64,000 nucleotides of DNA, from assembly GCF_013694105.1 (NCBI RefSeq), contig NZ_JACEFG010000001.1, positions 496,001 to 560,000 on the forward strand, in the 5' to 3' direction. Shown one piece after another: positions 1 to 8,645 of this stretch (the stretch's first letter is position 1; each line of letters starts with the position of its first letter). The notes under the pieces were generated by a model. The model searched no databases, was not told the origin of the DNA, and saw only the letters and a program-made list of their open reading frames with translations. Source of the stretch: Halobacillus locisalis. GTDB taxonomy: Bacteria; Bacillota; Bacilli; Bacillales; Halobacillaceae. The position numbers were made by a program, and so were the translations under genes.

Positions 1-35
1 AAAGACCAGAGCGTGCATCGCTCTGGTCTTTTTAG
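1..35. terminator. Bidirectional intrinsic terminator
   Basis: Perfect 13-bp inverted repeat (1-13 with 19-31, 5-nt loop) with an A tract on one side and a T tract on the other, so it can end transcription from both directions. It closes the minus-strand sppA-RDD operon. Confidence 0.85.
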
Positions 36-47
36 TTCTCTACATCG

Positions 48-587
48 TTACGACTCAACTAATGTTTCAGAGGTATGTTTATTGTGATCAAGGGTTAGAT
101 TCACTTCTTTGAATTTATTCTTAATCACAGACGTATCGGCAAAATAGTCGTGAATTCCTTGATGCCGCTTCGTAAAAGCGACGACAATGTAAGGTAGTCC
201 CCCAATCGCCATGCTGATATAACGTCCGATGCATTCACGAAAAATGATTTGACTAGTGGACATCGAGTTTCCTTCCAATGATTGGACAGATAGACCGAGA
301 ATCATTTTTCCAAGAGTGGCTTGAAAGTACTTCGTCATTAAAATGAAGTAAAGGAAAAAGATGAGCAGCGTAAGCAAGTTCGATACACTGAAGAAATCAA
401 TCCAAAGTTTGGCATCCTGTAAACCAGCTAGTCTGATCAGTGGCCTTGTGACAATCGAATTGATTCCCCATACGACGATCAAATCAATTAAATAGGCAAA
501 AAAACGGATCCAAAAGCCTGCATATAGCAATCGTTGGAGGTCATCTTTTTGTTTTTTCGTCAAAGTTTGTGGCTCTGTGATTTGCAA
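48..587 (-). CDS. yteJ: RDD family membrane protein (YteJ-like)
   Basis: Small integral membrane protein with the RDD fold: three to four hydrophobic segments, the Arg and Asp residues near the first segment (FWIRFFAYLIDL) and a later GKMILGLSV stretch. Function is unproven; some RDD proteins are linked to ion transport, and in B. subtilis yteJ lies next to sppA as it does here. I place the start at a TTG (587) because a strong AAGGAGGAG sits six bases upstream and overlaps the end of sppA; a longer in-frame form from GTG at 608 has no ribosome binding site. Likely translated together with sppA. Confidence 0.8.
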   Translation of the reverse strand: MQITEPQTLTKKQKDDLQRLLYAGFWIRFFAYLIDLIVVWGINSIVTRPLIRLAGLQDAKLWIDFFSVSNLLTLLIFFLYFILMTKYFQATLGKMILGLSVQSLEGNSMSTSQIIFRECIGRYISMAIGGLPYIVVAFTKRHQGIHDYFADTSVIKNKFKEVNLTLDHNKHTSETLVES

Positions 588-600
588 TCGATTCTCCTCC

Positions 601-1596
601 TTATTCACTATACATATACATCAAGGTCGGTCCTTGACGTTGACTAATTAATTCTTCTATGAAACGGATGTCGCTGTTCGGTAGAAAACTTTTGGCGAAT
701 GGAAGGTTGGCAAATAGATCACCGACACTGTTTCTGTATTCGAATACTTCAGGATTTCCACCGACTTCTTCTTTCAATGCCATCAGCGCGTCATCCTTAA
801 ATCCAATTTCATCAATCAGTCCATTCTCTAATGCTTGGCTTCCGGAGTAAATACGCCCGTCAGCAAGTTCGCGCACACGACTTTCACTCATGTCTCGACC
901 TTCTGCAATAACATCGACAAATTGCTGATAAGACTCATCCACTAACTCCTGAACAATGTCACGTTCTGCATCAGACATTGGTTTTGTAGGACTCAGGATG
1001 TCTTTGAATTCGCCACTTGTGAATGTATTCCATTTCACGCCATATTCGTTTGCTAATTCCTGATAGTTCATACTTTGGATGATCACACCCAACGAACCTG
1101 TGAACGTTTCTTTAGAAGCGAATATGCGATCAGCAGGTGCGGAAACGTAGTAGCCTCCTGATGCCGCAGTCCCTCCCATTGAAACGTAGATTGTTTTACC
1201 AGCTTCTTTAATTTCTTTCAGCTGATCGTGTATTTGGGCACTCTCATAGACTCCACCACCAGGAGAGTTTACATAAAGAAGGACGGCCTTTACAGAATTG
1301 TCTTCTTTAATCGCTTCTAATTTCTTAATCATTTGCTCATGTTGATATCCTCCACTATTGAAGGGGTTTGACCCTGAGTTAGGAGAACTCATAATGGCTC
1401 CTTCAATATTGATTCGTGCAATTCGGTTCGTGTTTGAACCGTTTTCCATAATTCGTTCATCTGGGTTATCATTGGCCGTCATCATTTGTGTAGAGTTGTT
1501 CATTTGATCACCGATGAAAGACCCGACAAAGTTGAATACGATGCCCAAGACAAGTACGGCAATCGCGATCAAACTTGCGACAATTCGTTTAGTCAT
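601..1596 (-). CDS. sppA: Signal peptide peptidase SppA
   Basis: Membrane-anchored serine protease of family S49 that degrades remnant signal peptides after secretion. An N-terminal membrane segment (about residues 5-27) is followed by the protease domain. The catalytic Ser-Lys dyad fits Ser146 (in GTAASGG) and Lys198 (in SGEFKDI), one residue off the B. subtilis Ser147/Lys199 numbering. The oxyanion stretch NSPGGGVYES is also present. The start is the ATG at 1596, preceded by GGAAAGGGG; an in-frame extension to 1686 lacks a ribosome site and would put sequence in front of the anchor. First gene of a two-gene operon with the RDD protein. Confidence 0.93.
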   Translation of the reverse strand: MTKRIVASLIAIAVLVLGIVFNFVGSFIGDQMNNSTQMMTANDNPDERIMENGSNTNRIARINIEGAIMSSPNSGSNPFNSGGYQHEQMIKKLEAIKEDNSVKAVLLYVNSPGGGVYESAQIHDQLKEIKEAGKTIYVSMGGTAASGGYYVSAPADRIFASKETFTGSLGVIIQSMNYQELANEYGVKWNTFTSGEFKDILSPTKPMSDAERDIVQELVDESYQQFVDVIAEGRDMSESRVRELADGRIYSGSQALENGLIDEIGFKDDALMALKEEVGGNPEVFEYRNSVGDLFANLPFAKSFLPNSDIRFIEELISQRQGPTLMYMYSE

Positions 1597-1815
1597 GTTC
1601 TTACCCCTTTCCAAATAAGCCTCTTGTATTTGTATGTAGGCTATTCTTTTTATACGTGTAGCTTCTGTAAAAGGTTTCGAATTCAATCATAATTTTTCCC
1701 CTCTTCAAGAGAAATGACATGATAAAAGAGGTTTTTTATTTTTTGAATATTTAAATAAAACACTTCCCTCTTAGGGTTATTTCCATTACAATGACAGAAT
1801 ATGGAGGTGGCATTA

Positions 1816-2472
1816 ATGAAGGCTGTTCTATTTGACTTAGACGGAACCCTGTTAGACAGGGACCGGACACTGTTATATTTTCTCGAAAATCAGTACAATC
1901 GATTCTTTCAGAACGGACAAGAAAAGCGAAGGTTTATGAAGCGATTTATAGAATTGGATCGTGGAGGGTACACTCCGAAATCAGAAGTTTACCCTCTATT
2001 AGCGGAAGAGTTCAATTTCTATAACCAAGAGGATCTATTAGAGGACTATAATGAAAACCTTCAAGAGTATTGTCAGCCTTTCACAGGTCTACTTCCTATG
2101 CTTGAGAAACTAAAAAGTCATTACAAGCTCGGGATTATTACAAATGGTCGTGAAACGATGCAGGCTTCCATGATTCATAAATTAGGGATCAGCCGTTATT
2201 TTGATAGCATTGTCATATCGGAAACGGAAGGGATAAAAAAACCGGATCCTGCTTTATTTCACTTAGCCTGTGAGCGTCTACAAGTCGCCCCGCATGAAGC
2301 GGTGTTCGTAGGGGACCATCCTGAGAATGATATAGCTGCTGCTCAATTTGTCGGGATGAGGGGATTTTGGATCATGAATGAGCGATACGATTGTGCTCAT
2401 GCAGATGAATACATAACAGACCTGGATCACTTGCCTTTTGCCATCCACGCAGAAGGGAGAGTCACTCAATGA
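1816..2472 (+). CDS. HAD superfamily hydrolase (probable phosphatase)
   Basis: Cytosolic haloacid dehalogenase-type hydrolase of 218 residues. The four HAD motifs are visible: DLDGTLLD near residue 7 (nucleophile and acid/base Asp), the IITNG Thr of motif II, the KKPDP Lys of motif III, and GDHPENDIAAA with the metal-binding Asp of motif IV. The helical cap lies between motifs I and II, as in subfamily IA phosphatases. The substrate cannot be read from the sequence. The ATG at 1816 is preceded five bases upstream by GGAGGTGG, so the in-frame ATG at 1801 is not used. The stop overlaps the next gene by four bases, implying coupling. Confidence 0.85.
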   Translation: MKAVLFDLDGTLLDRDRTLLYFLENQYNRFFQNGQEKRRFMKRFIELDRGGYTPKSEVYPLLAEEFNFYNQEDLLEDYNENLQEYCQPFTGLLPMLEKLKSHYKLGIITNGRETMQASMIHKLGISRYFDSIVISETEGIKKPDPALFHLACERLQVAPHEAVFVGDHPENDIAAAQFVGMRGFWIMNERYDCAHADEYITDLDHLPFAIHAEGRVTQ

Positions 2473-2708
2473 ATCAACTTTTGGATAAGGTAGCTCAAGG
2501 GTTGTTGTTGACAGCATTTCTTTTTGGAATATTGATGATTTTCACAAGTTGGGATGTGTACGCTTTTCTTTTTGTGTTTTTGTCATTATACATGATTGTA
2601 CAGGGCGCCCTGCAGTACAATGAGAACCCTCGTTCCATTTGGAATTATGTGTTTCTAGGTGGAGGTGGTCTGATGCTTGGCCTTGGTTTGAGCAGCATAC
2701 TTGTTTAG
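2469..2708 (+). CDS. Small two-helix membrane protein, unknown function
   Basis: A 79-residue hydrophobic protein with two or three membrane segments (about residues 8-25, 30-45 and 60-78) and no motif I recognise. It starts in an ATGA overlap with the HAD hydrolase stop, so it is probably translationally coupled to it. A glycine-rich turn (LGGGGLMLGLG) lies in the last segment. No function assigned. Confidence 0.7.
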   Translation: MNQLLDKVAQGLLLTAFLFGILMIFTSWDVYAFLFVFLSLYMIVQGALQYNENPRSIWNYVFLGGGGLMLGLGLSSILV

Positions 2709-2711
2709 AGT

Positions 2712-2738
2712 CTAACTACCATTTCGGTTAGGCTTTTT
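2712..2738 (+). terminator. Possible weak terminator
   Basis: A short stem (CTAAC with GTTAG) followed by GGCTTTTTCTTT just after the small membrane protein gene. The stem is only about five pairs, so this is tentative. Confidence 0.35.
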
Positions 2739-2943
2739 CTTTGTCCATTATACGCAATAACTTGAAGGGGCTTTCAGAACTGGTTCAAAATACATAATAA
2801 ATTGGATTTAAATTCAAATAAAAACAGTCTATTAAATTTATACAATTTATACTGTATAAATCGATGTGAAAAAACACCTAAAAATCTCTTTAGAATCATG
2901 AATAAAGACCTAAATAATTTCTCAAATCAGACAAGGCAGACTT
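2739..2943. other. AT-rich spacer without a supported gene
   Basis: The gap between the small membrane protein and the peptide-binding lipoprotein is notably AT-rich. It holds the weak terminator on the left and a promoter on the right. An 84-codon open frame at 2802-3056 has no ribosome site and runs into the lipoprotein start, so I treat it as chance. Confidence 0.6.
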
Positions 2944-2972
2944 TTGTTGAAATATGTAGGACTATGTATAAT
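2944..2972 (+). promoter_or_regulatory. SigA-type promoter for the peptide-binding lipoprotein
   Basis: TTGTTG (2944-2949), a 17-bp spacer and a consensus TATAAT (2967-2972), placed 56 bp before the TTG start of the lipoprotein gene. Confidence 0.55.
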
Positions 2973-3027
2973 CGATTTTGTGCTTGTCACGAAAACATCA
3001 GACGAAATTACTTAGGAGGTCATTTTT

Positions 3028-4677
3028 TTGAGACACACGAAAACGATTCTACTTAGCCTTATGCTCCTTATGAGCACGTTACTTGTTGCTTGTGGAGGCG
3101 CGAGTGAAGAGACAGACGCCGCTGAGGGTTCTACATCAACAGCGAAGAAACAAGAAATCAACTTAGTTGAGACAGCGGAGATTCCTTCTATGGATTCTTC
3201 TATGACAATAGATGCGATTGCTTCACAGTGGTTAGGTTCTACGAAAGACGGTCTTTATCGTCTTGGGAACGATGGACAACCTGAACCAGGTATGGCGAGA
3301 AGTCATGAAGTAAGTGAAGATGGACTTACATACACATTCGACCTGCGCGAAGGGGCGAAATGGTCAAATGGTGATGAGGTAACAGCCAAGGACTTTGTTT
3401 TTGCATGGAGACGTGCTGTAAACCCTGCAACAGGGTCAGAATACGGTCCCTATATGATGAACGGAGTCATCAAAAACGCAGAAGCTGTTTCGAAAGGCGA
3501 GATGGAGCTAGATCAACTCGGTGTAGTGGCAGTTGATGACTATACACTAGAAGTGACGTTAGAAAAACCGACACCTTACTTCAAATCAATGACAGCATTC
3601 GGAACCTTCTTACCACAAAATCAATCGTTCGTTGAAGAACAAGGAGATAAGTATGCGCTGGACGCCGAAACCCTTCTTTCAAACGGACCATTCATTATGA
3701 CAGAATGGAACCACGGTGCAGGATGGACTGTGGAGAAGAATGAAGACTACTGGGATGCAGACAATGTAAAGCTTGAAAAAATCAACGTAAAAGTCGTCAA
3801 AGATGTAGCAGCAGGGGTCAACCTTTATCAGACGGATGCGGTCGATCGCGTGAACCTTTCTTCTGAATTCGTTGATGAATACCGTTCTTCTGAAGATTTC
3901 CATGTCGCAAAAGCACCAACGACATTCTTCATTAAAATGAACCAAGAAAACGAGATCCTTTCAAATGCGAAAGCACGTAAAGCGATTCAACATGTCATCG
4001 ACCGTCAAAGTATGGTCAATGTCATTTTAAACAATGGTTCTGTCGTTGCTGACGGAATGATGCCTAGTGATTTTGTTAAACATCCAGAAACAGGAGAAGA
4101 TTTCACGGAACTGAATGACGATTTAGTTGAACAGAATGTAGAAGAAGCTCAAAAGCTTTGGAGTGAAGCAAAACAAGAATTGGGCATTGAGACAGCGGAA
4201 CTACGTTTCCTTGGTGGAGATACAGAAGTTTCGAAGAACCTGGATGCCTATTTGAAAGCGCAACTGGAGCAGTTGGAGGGACTGACGATCCAACTTGAAA
4301 GTGTACCTTTCAAAGTTCGTCTAGAGCGGGATAAGAACATGGATTATGACTTAGAGAATTATGGGTGGGGACCAGACTATCTTGATCCGAACACATTCTT
4401 GAACCTTTGGGTAACAGATGGTGGAAGTAATAAGACGGGTTACTCTAGTGAAGAGTACGATAGTCTGATCAGCCAAGCAGGTGATGAACTGGCTCAGCAA
4501 CCAGTGAAACGTTTTGAAGCCTTCTTAGAGGCTGAGCGTTTATTGATTGAAGAAGACGCTGTGCTTGCTCCTCTTTACCAGCGAGCTCATGCTCAGCTAT
4601 GGGATCCTTCCGTCAAAAATGTAACACCGAACGCGATGGGGCCTGATTATACGTACAAATATGCTTATGTTGAATAA
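3028..4677 (+). CDS. Peptide ABC transporter substrate-binding lipoprotein (OppA-like)
   Basis: Extracytoplasmic solute-binding protein of family 5 (SBP_bac_5), 549 residues, expected to capture oligopeptides. A lipoprotein signal peptide ends in the lipobox LVAC with the lipidated Cys at about residue 22, followed by an acidic Ser/Thr linker. The body has typical OppA sequence such as VSEDGLTYTFDLR and KWSNGDEVTAKDFVFAWRR. The start is TTG, supported by AGGAGGT seven bases upstream. No permease or ATPase genes are adjacent, so it either serves a transporter encoded elsewhere or senses peptides. The next gene encodes an oligopeptidase, suggesting a peptide scavenging role. Confidence 0.9.
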   Translation: MRHTKTILLSLMLLMSTLLVACGGASEETDAAEGSTSTAKKQEINLVETAEIPSMDSSMTIDAIASQWLGSTKDGLYRLGNDGQPEPGMARSHEVSEDGLTYTFDLREGAKWSNGDEVTAKDFVFAWRRAVNPATGSEYGPYMMNGVIKNAEAVSKGEMELDQLGVVAVDDYTLEVTLEKPTPYFKSMTAFGTFLPQNQSFVEEQGDKYALDAETLLSNGPFIMTEWNHGAGWTVEKNEDYWDADNVKLEKINVKVVKDVAAGVNLYQTDAVDRVNLSSEFVDEYRSSEDFHVAKAPTTFFIKMNQENEILSNAKARKAIQHVIDRQSMVNVILNNGSVVADGMMPSDFVKHPETGEDFTELNDDLVEQNVEEAQKLWSEAKQELGIETAELRFLGGDTEVSKNLDAYLKAQLEQLEGLTIQLESVPFKVRLERDKNMDYDLENYGWGPDYLDPNTFLNLWVTDGGSNKTGYSSEEYDSLISQAGDELAQQPVKRFEAFLEAERLLIEEDAVLAPLYQRAHAQLWDPSVKNVTPNAMGPDYTYKYAYVE

Positions 4678-4688
4678 TGAAGTCTTCA

Positions 4689-4722
4689 CGCTTGGGCCTA
4701 AAAGGGGCTCAAGCGTTTTTTT
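4689..4722 (+). terminator. Intrinsic terminator
   Basis: Hairpin with CGCTTG/CAAGCG outer stem and GCC/GGC inner pairs, followed by seven T residues, directly after the lipoprotein gene. Confidence 0.85.
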
Positions 4723-4807
4723 GTACGTGTACGCAGATGTTATAAATCTTGTCAGGAGGAAGGAGAAAACAAAAGAGCTGTCGAAAGACGCGTAGAGGAG
4801 TGAAAAT

Positions 4808-6547
4808 ATGAGAAACCGACAAGACTCTATTTTTATGGATAGTGATAGATTTACATACGAATCTGTTGCGATACAAAGGGAAATGGATCAATTGATTGTA
4901 GAAATAAATAAACATTCCCTATCACCTGTGAAGATGACAGATTGGCTGAATCAATCTTCAGAATTGAGGAAGCGCGTATCACAATTAACATCCTTGATTG
5001 CTGTTCTCAGATCTACCAACGACAGTCAATCTTATGAGATCTACGGGTCAGCTTGCAAGCAATCGTTCAATCATTTGTTATATCTACTTCAAACGAAAGT
5101 GGCAGCAGCTGAGGAATCGACCTTTAGAGACTTACTTAAACACGAAGGGACTCGTCACTATGCTTATATCCTGCAAAGATGGCACGATCAGCGGGTACTC
5201 CATCAAAGAGAGCAGGAGTTGATCAAGGATTTATCGAGTGATGGTCTTGATGCTTGGGGGAACTTTTACCAAAAAGTTGTCGCTCGTATGAAGTTTTGTG
5301 TAAACGATCAAGAATTTTCTTATGCACAAGCCCTCAGTTTCCGCTCAAGTTCAGACGCTCATTTAAGGAAACGTTCTTTCTATGCGTTAGAAGAGGGATG
5401 GAGGGAACAAGAGGATATTATAGCGCAGATATACAACCGTATTACCGGTTATTCGATTAAAAAGAACAACCAAACGGGCTATTCTACTCGCTTAGAAGAA
5501 TCCTTAGATCAAAACCGCATCAAACGGGAAACGATAGAGGCAATGTGGCAAGCCGTAGATTCGTACATACCCCTGTTCCGAGACTATTTAAATGAAAAAG
5601 CTGATCTATTAGGTAAGGAGCGACTGCCTTACTATGATTTCTGGGCTCCTTTGAGTACAAGTAAAAGGAATTATACGTATTCAGAAGGTGTATCTTTCGT
5701 CCTTCGCCACTTTGGAAGGGCCAATTCATCCTTGAAAACATTTGCGGAGCTCGCAGTGAAAGAAAGCTGGATTGATGAGCAAGACCGCGAAGAAAAGAGG
5801 TCATATGCTTTTTGTGCTGGCTTTCCCATGACGAATGAATCCCGAATCAGTATGACATATAAGGGCACTATGTCAGATGTTCTAGTGTTAGCCCATGAAC
5901 TTGGCCACGCCTTTCATAATCATCAGTTAAGCGGCGTTGAGGGGTTAAACCAAATGTATCCGCTGACACTAGCAGAGACTAGTTCGACCTTCGCTGAATT
6001 GTCGGTCCTAGAAGGTGCCATGGACGAGGCGCATAGTGAAGAAGAACAATTGTATTTGTTAGATGAGAAGTTGAAAAGAAGTGTGATGAACTTTATGAAT
6101 ATACGGTCCCGTTTTCTATTTGAACACTCATTCGAAAAAGAAAGAAGGGCGGGAGTTGTGTCGGTGGAGCGTACGAATGTGTTAATGAAAGAAGCGTGGG
6201 AACGGTCATATCAAGGATCGGTAGTAGATCCACCAGCACAGTTTTGGACAGGAATTCCACATTTCTACCTGCCCCATGCCCCTTATTATAATTATCCTTA
6301 TACATTCGGTTATCTTTTCGCACTATCCTTAATGGCGAAACGCAGAGAAAAGGGAGAGTCGTTTGAGGATGACTATGAATTACTCCTAAGGAACTCCGGT
6401 TGTATGTCCGTAGAAGACATCGCGCATACCTATTTACATGAAGACATTACAGAGCCGGGATTCTGGATTAAGGGGTTAGAGCTATGTGCATCTGACGTAA
6501 GAAAATTCATAGCATTATCTACAACACAGAAGGAGGTTTACAAATGA
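4808..6547 (+). CDS. M3 family oligoendopeptidase (PepF-like)
   Basis: Cytosolic zinc metallopeptidase that cleaves short peptides, family M3B. The zinc motif HELGH is at residues 363-367 (LAHELGHAFHN) and the third ligand fits Glu390 in LAETSSTFAE. The protein is 579 residues, close to the usual length for the family. The ATG at 4808 follows a GAGGAG. It overlaps the next gene by four bases (ATGA). Upstream is a peptide-binding lipoprotein in its own transcription unit, so imported peptides are plausible substrates; that link is inference. Confidence 0.88.
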   Translation: MRNRQDSIFMDSDRFTYESVAIQREMDQLIVEINKHSLSPVKMTDWLNQSSELRKRVSQLTSLIAVLRSTNDSQSYEIYGSACKQSFNHLLYLLQTKVAAAEESTFRDLLKHEGTRHYAYILQRWHDQRVLHQREQELIKDLSSDGLDAWGNFYQKVVARMKFCVNDQEFSYAQALSFRSSSDAHLRKRSFYALEEGWREQEDIIAQIYNRITGYSIKKNNQTGYSTRLEESLDQNRIKRETIEAMWQAVDSYIPLFRDYLNEKADLLGKERLPYYDFWAPLSTSKRNYTYSEGVSFVLRHFGRANSSLKTFAELAVKESWIDEQDREEKRSYAFCAGFPMTNESRISMTYKGTMSDVLVLAHELGHAFHNHQLSGVEGLNQMYPLTLAETSSTFAELSVLEGAMDEAHSEEEQLYLLDEKLKRSVMNFMNIRSRFLFEHSFEKERRAGVVSVERTNVLMKEAWERSYQGSVVDPPAQFWTGIPHFYLPHAPYYNYPYTFGYLFALSLMAKRREKGESFEDDYELLLRNSGCMSVEDIAHTYLHEDITEPGFWIKGLELCASDVRKFIALSTTQKEVYK

Positions 6548-7014
6548 ATGAACTAGATAAGGCACTACACATAAAGAAGATGGGACAAGTAGAAGAAGCG
6601 CTGCCTTTATTCAAGAGTTTGATTGATTCTGACGCTACAAACGCAGAGCTGCATCATCACTGTGGACAATGTCACGATGCCCTTGGATTAGAACAGGAAG
6701 CGGTCGCCTATTATGAAAATGCCATTAGCCTAGACGTACGTGAAGATTTGCTTCCTGATACGTATGTATGTTTGGCTAGTTCGTTTAATGTATTGAATCG
6801 CCATGACCGAGCACTTGAGACTATCGAAGAGGGCGTGCGTCAATTTCCCGACTATGCACCACTCAAGGTGTTTCATTCACTCATCTTGTTTTCAGCCGAT
6901 CAACAAGCGGATGCGCTGAGAACTTCATTATTGACCTTGCTCCATACAACACACGATGCAAACATCAAGAAATATGAACGCGCGATCAACCATTATGCGG
7001 AACACCTGCAATAA
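6544..7014 (+). CDS. Tetratricopeptide repeat protein
   Basis: A 156-residue helical protein with about three TPR-like units, for example GQCHDALGLEQEAVAYYENAI and CLASSFNVLNRHDRALETIEEG. TPRs mediate protein-protein contacts; the partner is unknown. The gene starts inside the oligopeptidase stop codon with AAGGAGG upstream, so the two are coupled and their products may act together. Confidence 0.75.
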   Translation: MNELDKALHIKKMGQVEEALPLFKSLIDSDATNAELHHHCGQCHDALGLEQEAVAYYENAISLDVREDLLPDTYVCLASSFNVLNRHDRALETIEEGVRQFPDYAPLKVFHSLILFSADQQADALRTSLLTLLHTTHDANIKKYERAINHYAEHLQ

Positions 7015-7079
7015 GGATTTGTTGATTCGTTTCACTACCTGTACAATCAACAGTATCATGTTAGGAAATAGGTGTTGTT

Positions 7080-8195
7080 ATGAAGGAAGCAATCATTATT
7101 GGAGCCGGGATCTTAGGTGCATCGACAGCTTATCATTTGTCAAAAAAAGGCGTGAAGGTCAAGATTGTTGACAGGCAGGATGCTGGCCAGGCAACGAAAG
7201 CTGGGGCAGGTATTGTCTGTCCATGGTTAACCAACCGTTCGAATCGTTCATGGTATGACCTCGTGCTGAAAGGGGCGAAGTTCTACCCTGAATTGATTCG
7301 TGATCTAAAGGAAGAAGGCGAGACAGAAACAGGATACCGTCAAGTCGGGGCAATTAACATTTTTGACACAGAAGAGAAGCTGGATAAGAAAATGGAACTT
7401 GCACGTAAGAGAAAAGAAGAGGCGCCGGAAATGGGTACACTGAGCAAACTATCACCTAAGGAGACGAAAGAGCAGTTTCCGGTGTTAGACGAAACCTACC
7501 GGGCTTTATACATTAGTGGTGGCGCGAGAGTGAATGGAGAGGCGATCAATCAAGCATTACTCAGGGCAGCTATGAGATATGGAGCATGCTTTGTGAAAGG
7601 GGAGGCTTTGGCTCATACGAATGAAGGCCGCGTCGTCGGGGTGACCATCAGAGGTGAGATTCACTACGCTGAGCAAATCGTCGTAACAAACGGAGCCTGG
7701 TCGAATGAATTATTCAAGACACTAGGGTTGAGATCTAATGTAACGTTTGAAAAGGCGCAAATTGTTCACCTTAAGCTTTCTGATGCGAATACAAATGACT
7801 GGCCGGTGTTGCTCCCACCGTTTGGTCACTATCAATTAGGATTTCCGGATGGTCGGGTCGTGATTGGGGCAACAAAGGAAAAAGGAACAGAATTCGATAC
7901 CAGAGTGACGATGTCGGCCGTTCATGAACTGCTCGAAAAGGCTTTGACCGTTTCTCCGGGCTTATCACGAGCATCATATGTTGGAACACGAGTGGGTTTT
8001 CGTCCATTCACAAAAGGTTCACTACCTGCCATAGGCCAGGTGCCCGGTCATGATAACGTATGGCTTGCCAATGGGCTAGGGGCCTCTGGACTGACAAGCG
8101 GTCCTTTTGTGGGAGCTGAACTTGCCAAGGCGATCCTGAAAGAGCGCACTCAAATACAATTAGAAAAATACTCGTTAGATCGAGTGTTTCATTAA
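7080..8195 (+). CDS. FAD-dependent oxidoreductase, DAO family
   Basis: Flavoprotein of the D-amino acid oxidase/glycine oxidase family, 371 residues. The N-terminal dinucleotide-binding motif is IIIGAGILGASTAYHLSKKG followed by an acidic residue at the end of the second strand (VDR). A C-terminal GxGxxG-like stretch (NGLGASGLTSGP) closes the FAD site, as in DAO enzymes. Expected to oxidise an amino acid or other secondary or primary amine; the substrate is not evident. Similar genes in bacilli are annotated YurR-like. The ATG at 7080 follows a weak AGGTG; the gene stands 65 bp from the TPR gene and may share its transcript. Confidence 0.8.
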   Translation: MKEAIIIGAGILGASTAYHLSKKGVKVKIVDRQDAGQATKAGAGIVCPWLTNRSNRSWYDLVLKGAKFYPELIRDLKEEGETETGYRQVGAINIFDTEEKLDKKMELARKRKEEAPEMGTLSKLSPKETKEQFPVLDETYRALYISGGARVNGEAINQALLRAAMRYGACFVKGEALAHTNEGRVVGVTIRGEIHYAEQIVVTNGAWSNELFKTLGLRSNVTFEKAQIVHLKLSDANTNDWPVLLPPFGHYQLGFPDGRVVIGATKEKGTEFDTRVTMSAVHELLEKALTVSPGLSRASYVGTRVGFRPFTKGSLPAIGQVPGHDNVWLANGLGASGLTSGPFVGAELAKAILKERTQIQLEKYSLDRVFH

Positions 8196-8235
8196 GGCGG
8201 AAAGGTAATCTAGACCATCGCCCCACAAGTAACCA

Positions 8236-8535
8236 TTACCATAGTGGTTCTTCTTCATTTGAGAGGGATAGGGTCATAGGACTGATCCCTATTGCTGAGA
8301 AAAATAATACAAGCGCTAATAGAGCAGCATAAATGAGAGGAATATTAAATAAGACTGTAATCGGGATGATGAGCACGGGAATCATCGTAATCAACGAGGT
8401 TCTTCGCATGGATGAAGTGGATTGATACTGTTTTTTACGGCAGTTCGGACACTGCATCGCCCTTGTGAGGCGTATAGACTTCTTCACACAGGTCCACCAG
8501 CTCCATTCAAAACCGCAGTTTTCACATTTTGTCAT
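8236..8535 (-). CDS. CXXC-CXXC zinc-ribbon membrane protein
   Basis: A 99-residue protein with two Cys pairs (CENC near residue 4 and CPNC about 21 residues later) forming a probable zinc ribbon, followed by two hydrophobic segments (about 48-66 and 68-86). The layout fits the TIGR04104 (cxxc_20_cxxc) group of Bacillaceae proteins of unknown function. The ATG at 8535 is preceded by GGAGGG; the longer in-frame start at 8586 lacks such a site. No neighbour gives a role. Confidence 0.75.
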   Translation of the reverse strand: MTKCENCGFEWSWWTCVKKSIRLTRAMQCPNCRKKQYQSTSSMRRTSLITMIPVLIIPITVLFNIPLIYAALLALVLFFSAIGISPMTLSLSNEEEPLW

Positions 8536-8609
8536 AAGAAACCCTCCTACACTTCTTTTACGTATGCAACTTTCCAAAAGTTTCAAAATATTTATATACG
8601 ATCATACAA

Positions 8610-8637
8610 AAAGCCAGAAGAGCACTCTTCTGGCTTT
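8610..8637. terminator. Bidirectional-type terminator after the exporter gene
   Basis: Perfect 13-bp stem (8610-8622 with 8625-8637) with A-rich and T-rich flanks. It lies at the 3' side of the minus-strand drug exporter gene and separates it from the zinc-ribbon gene. Confidence 0.8.
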
Positions 8638-8645
8638 AAAATATA

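Noticed and set aside
2802-3056. 84-codon open frame before the peptide-binding lipoprotein
   Set aside because: AT-rich, no ribosome site, overlaps a clear promoter and the lipoprotein start; composition unlike its neighbours.
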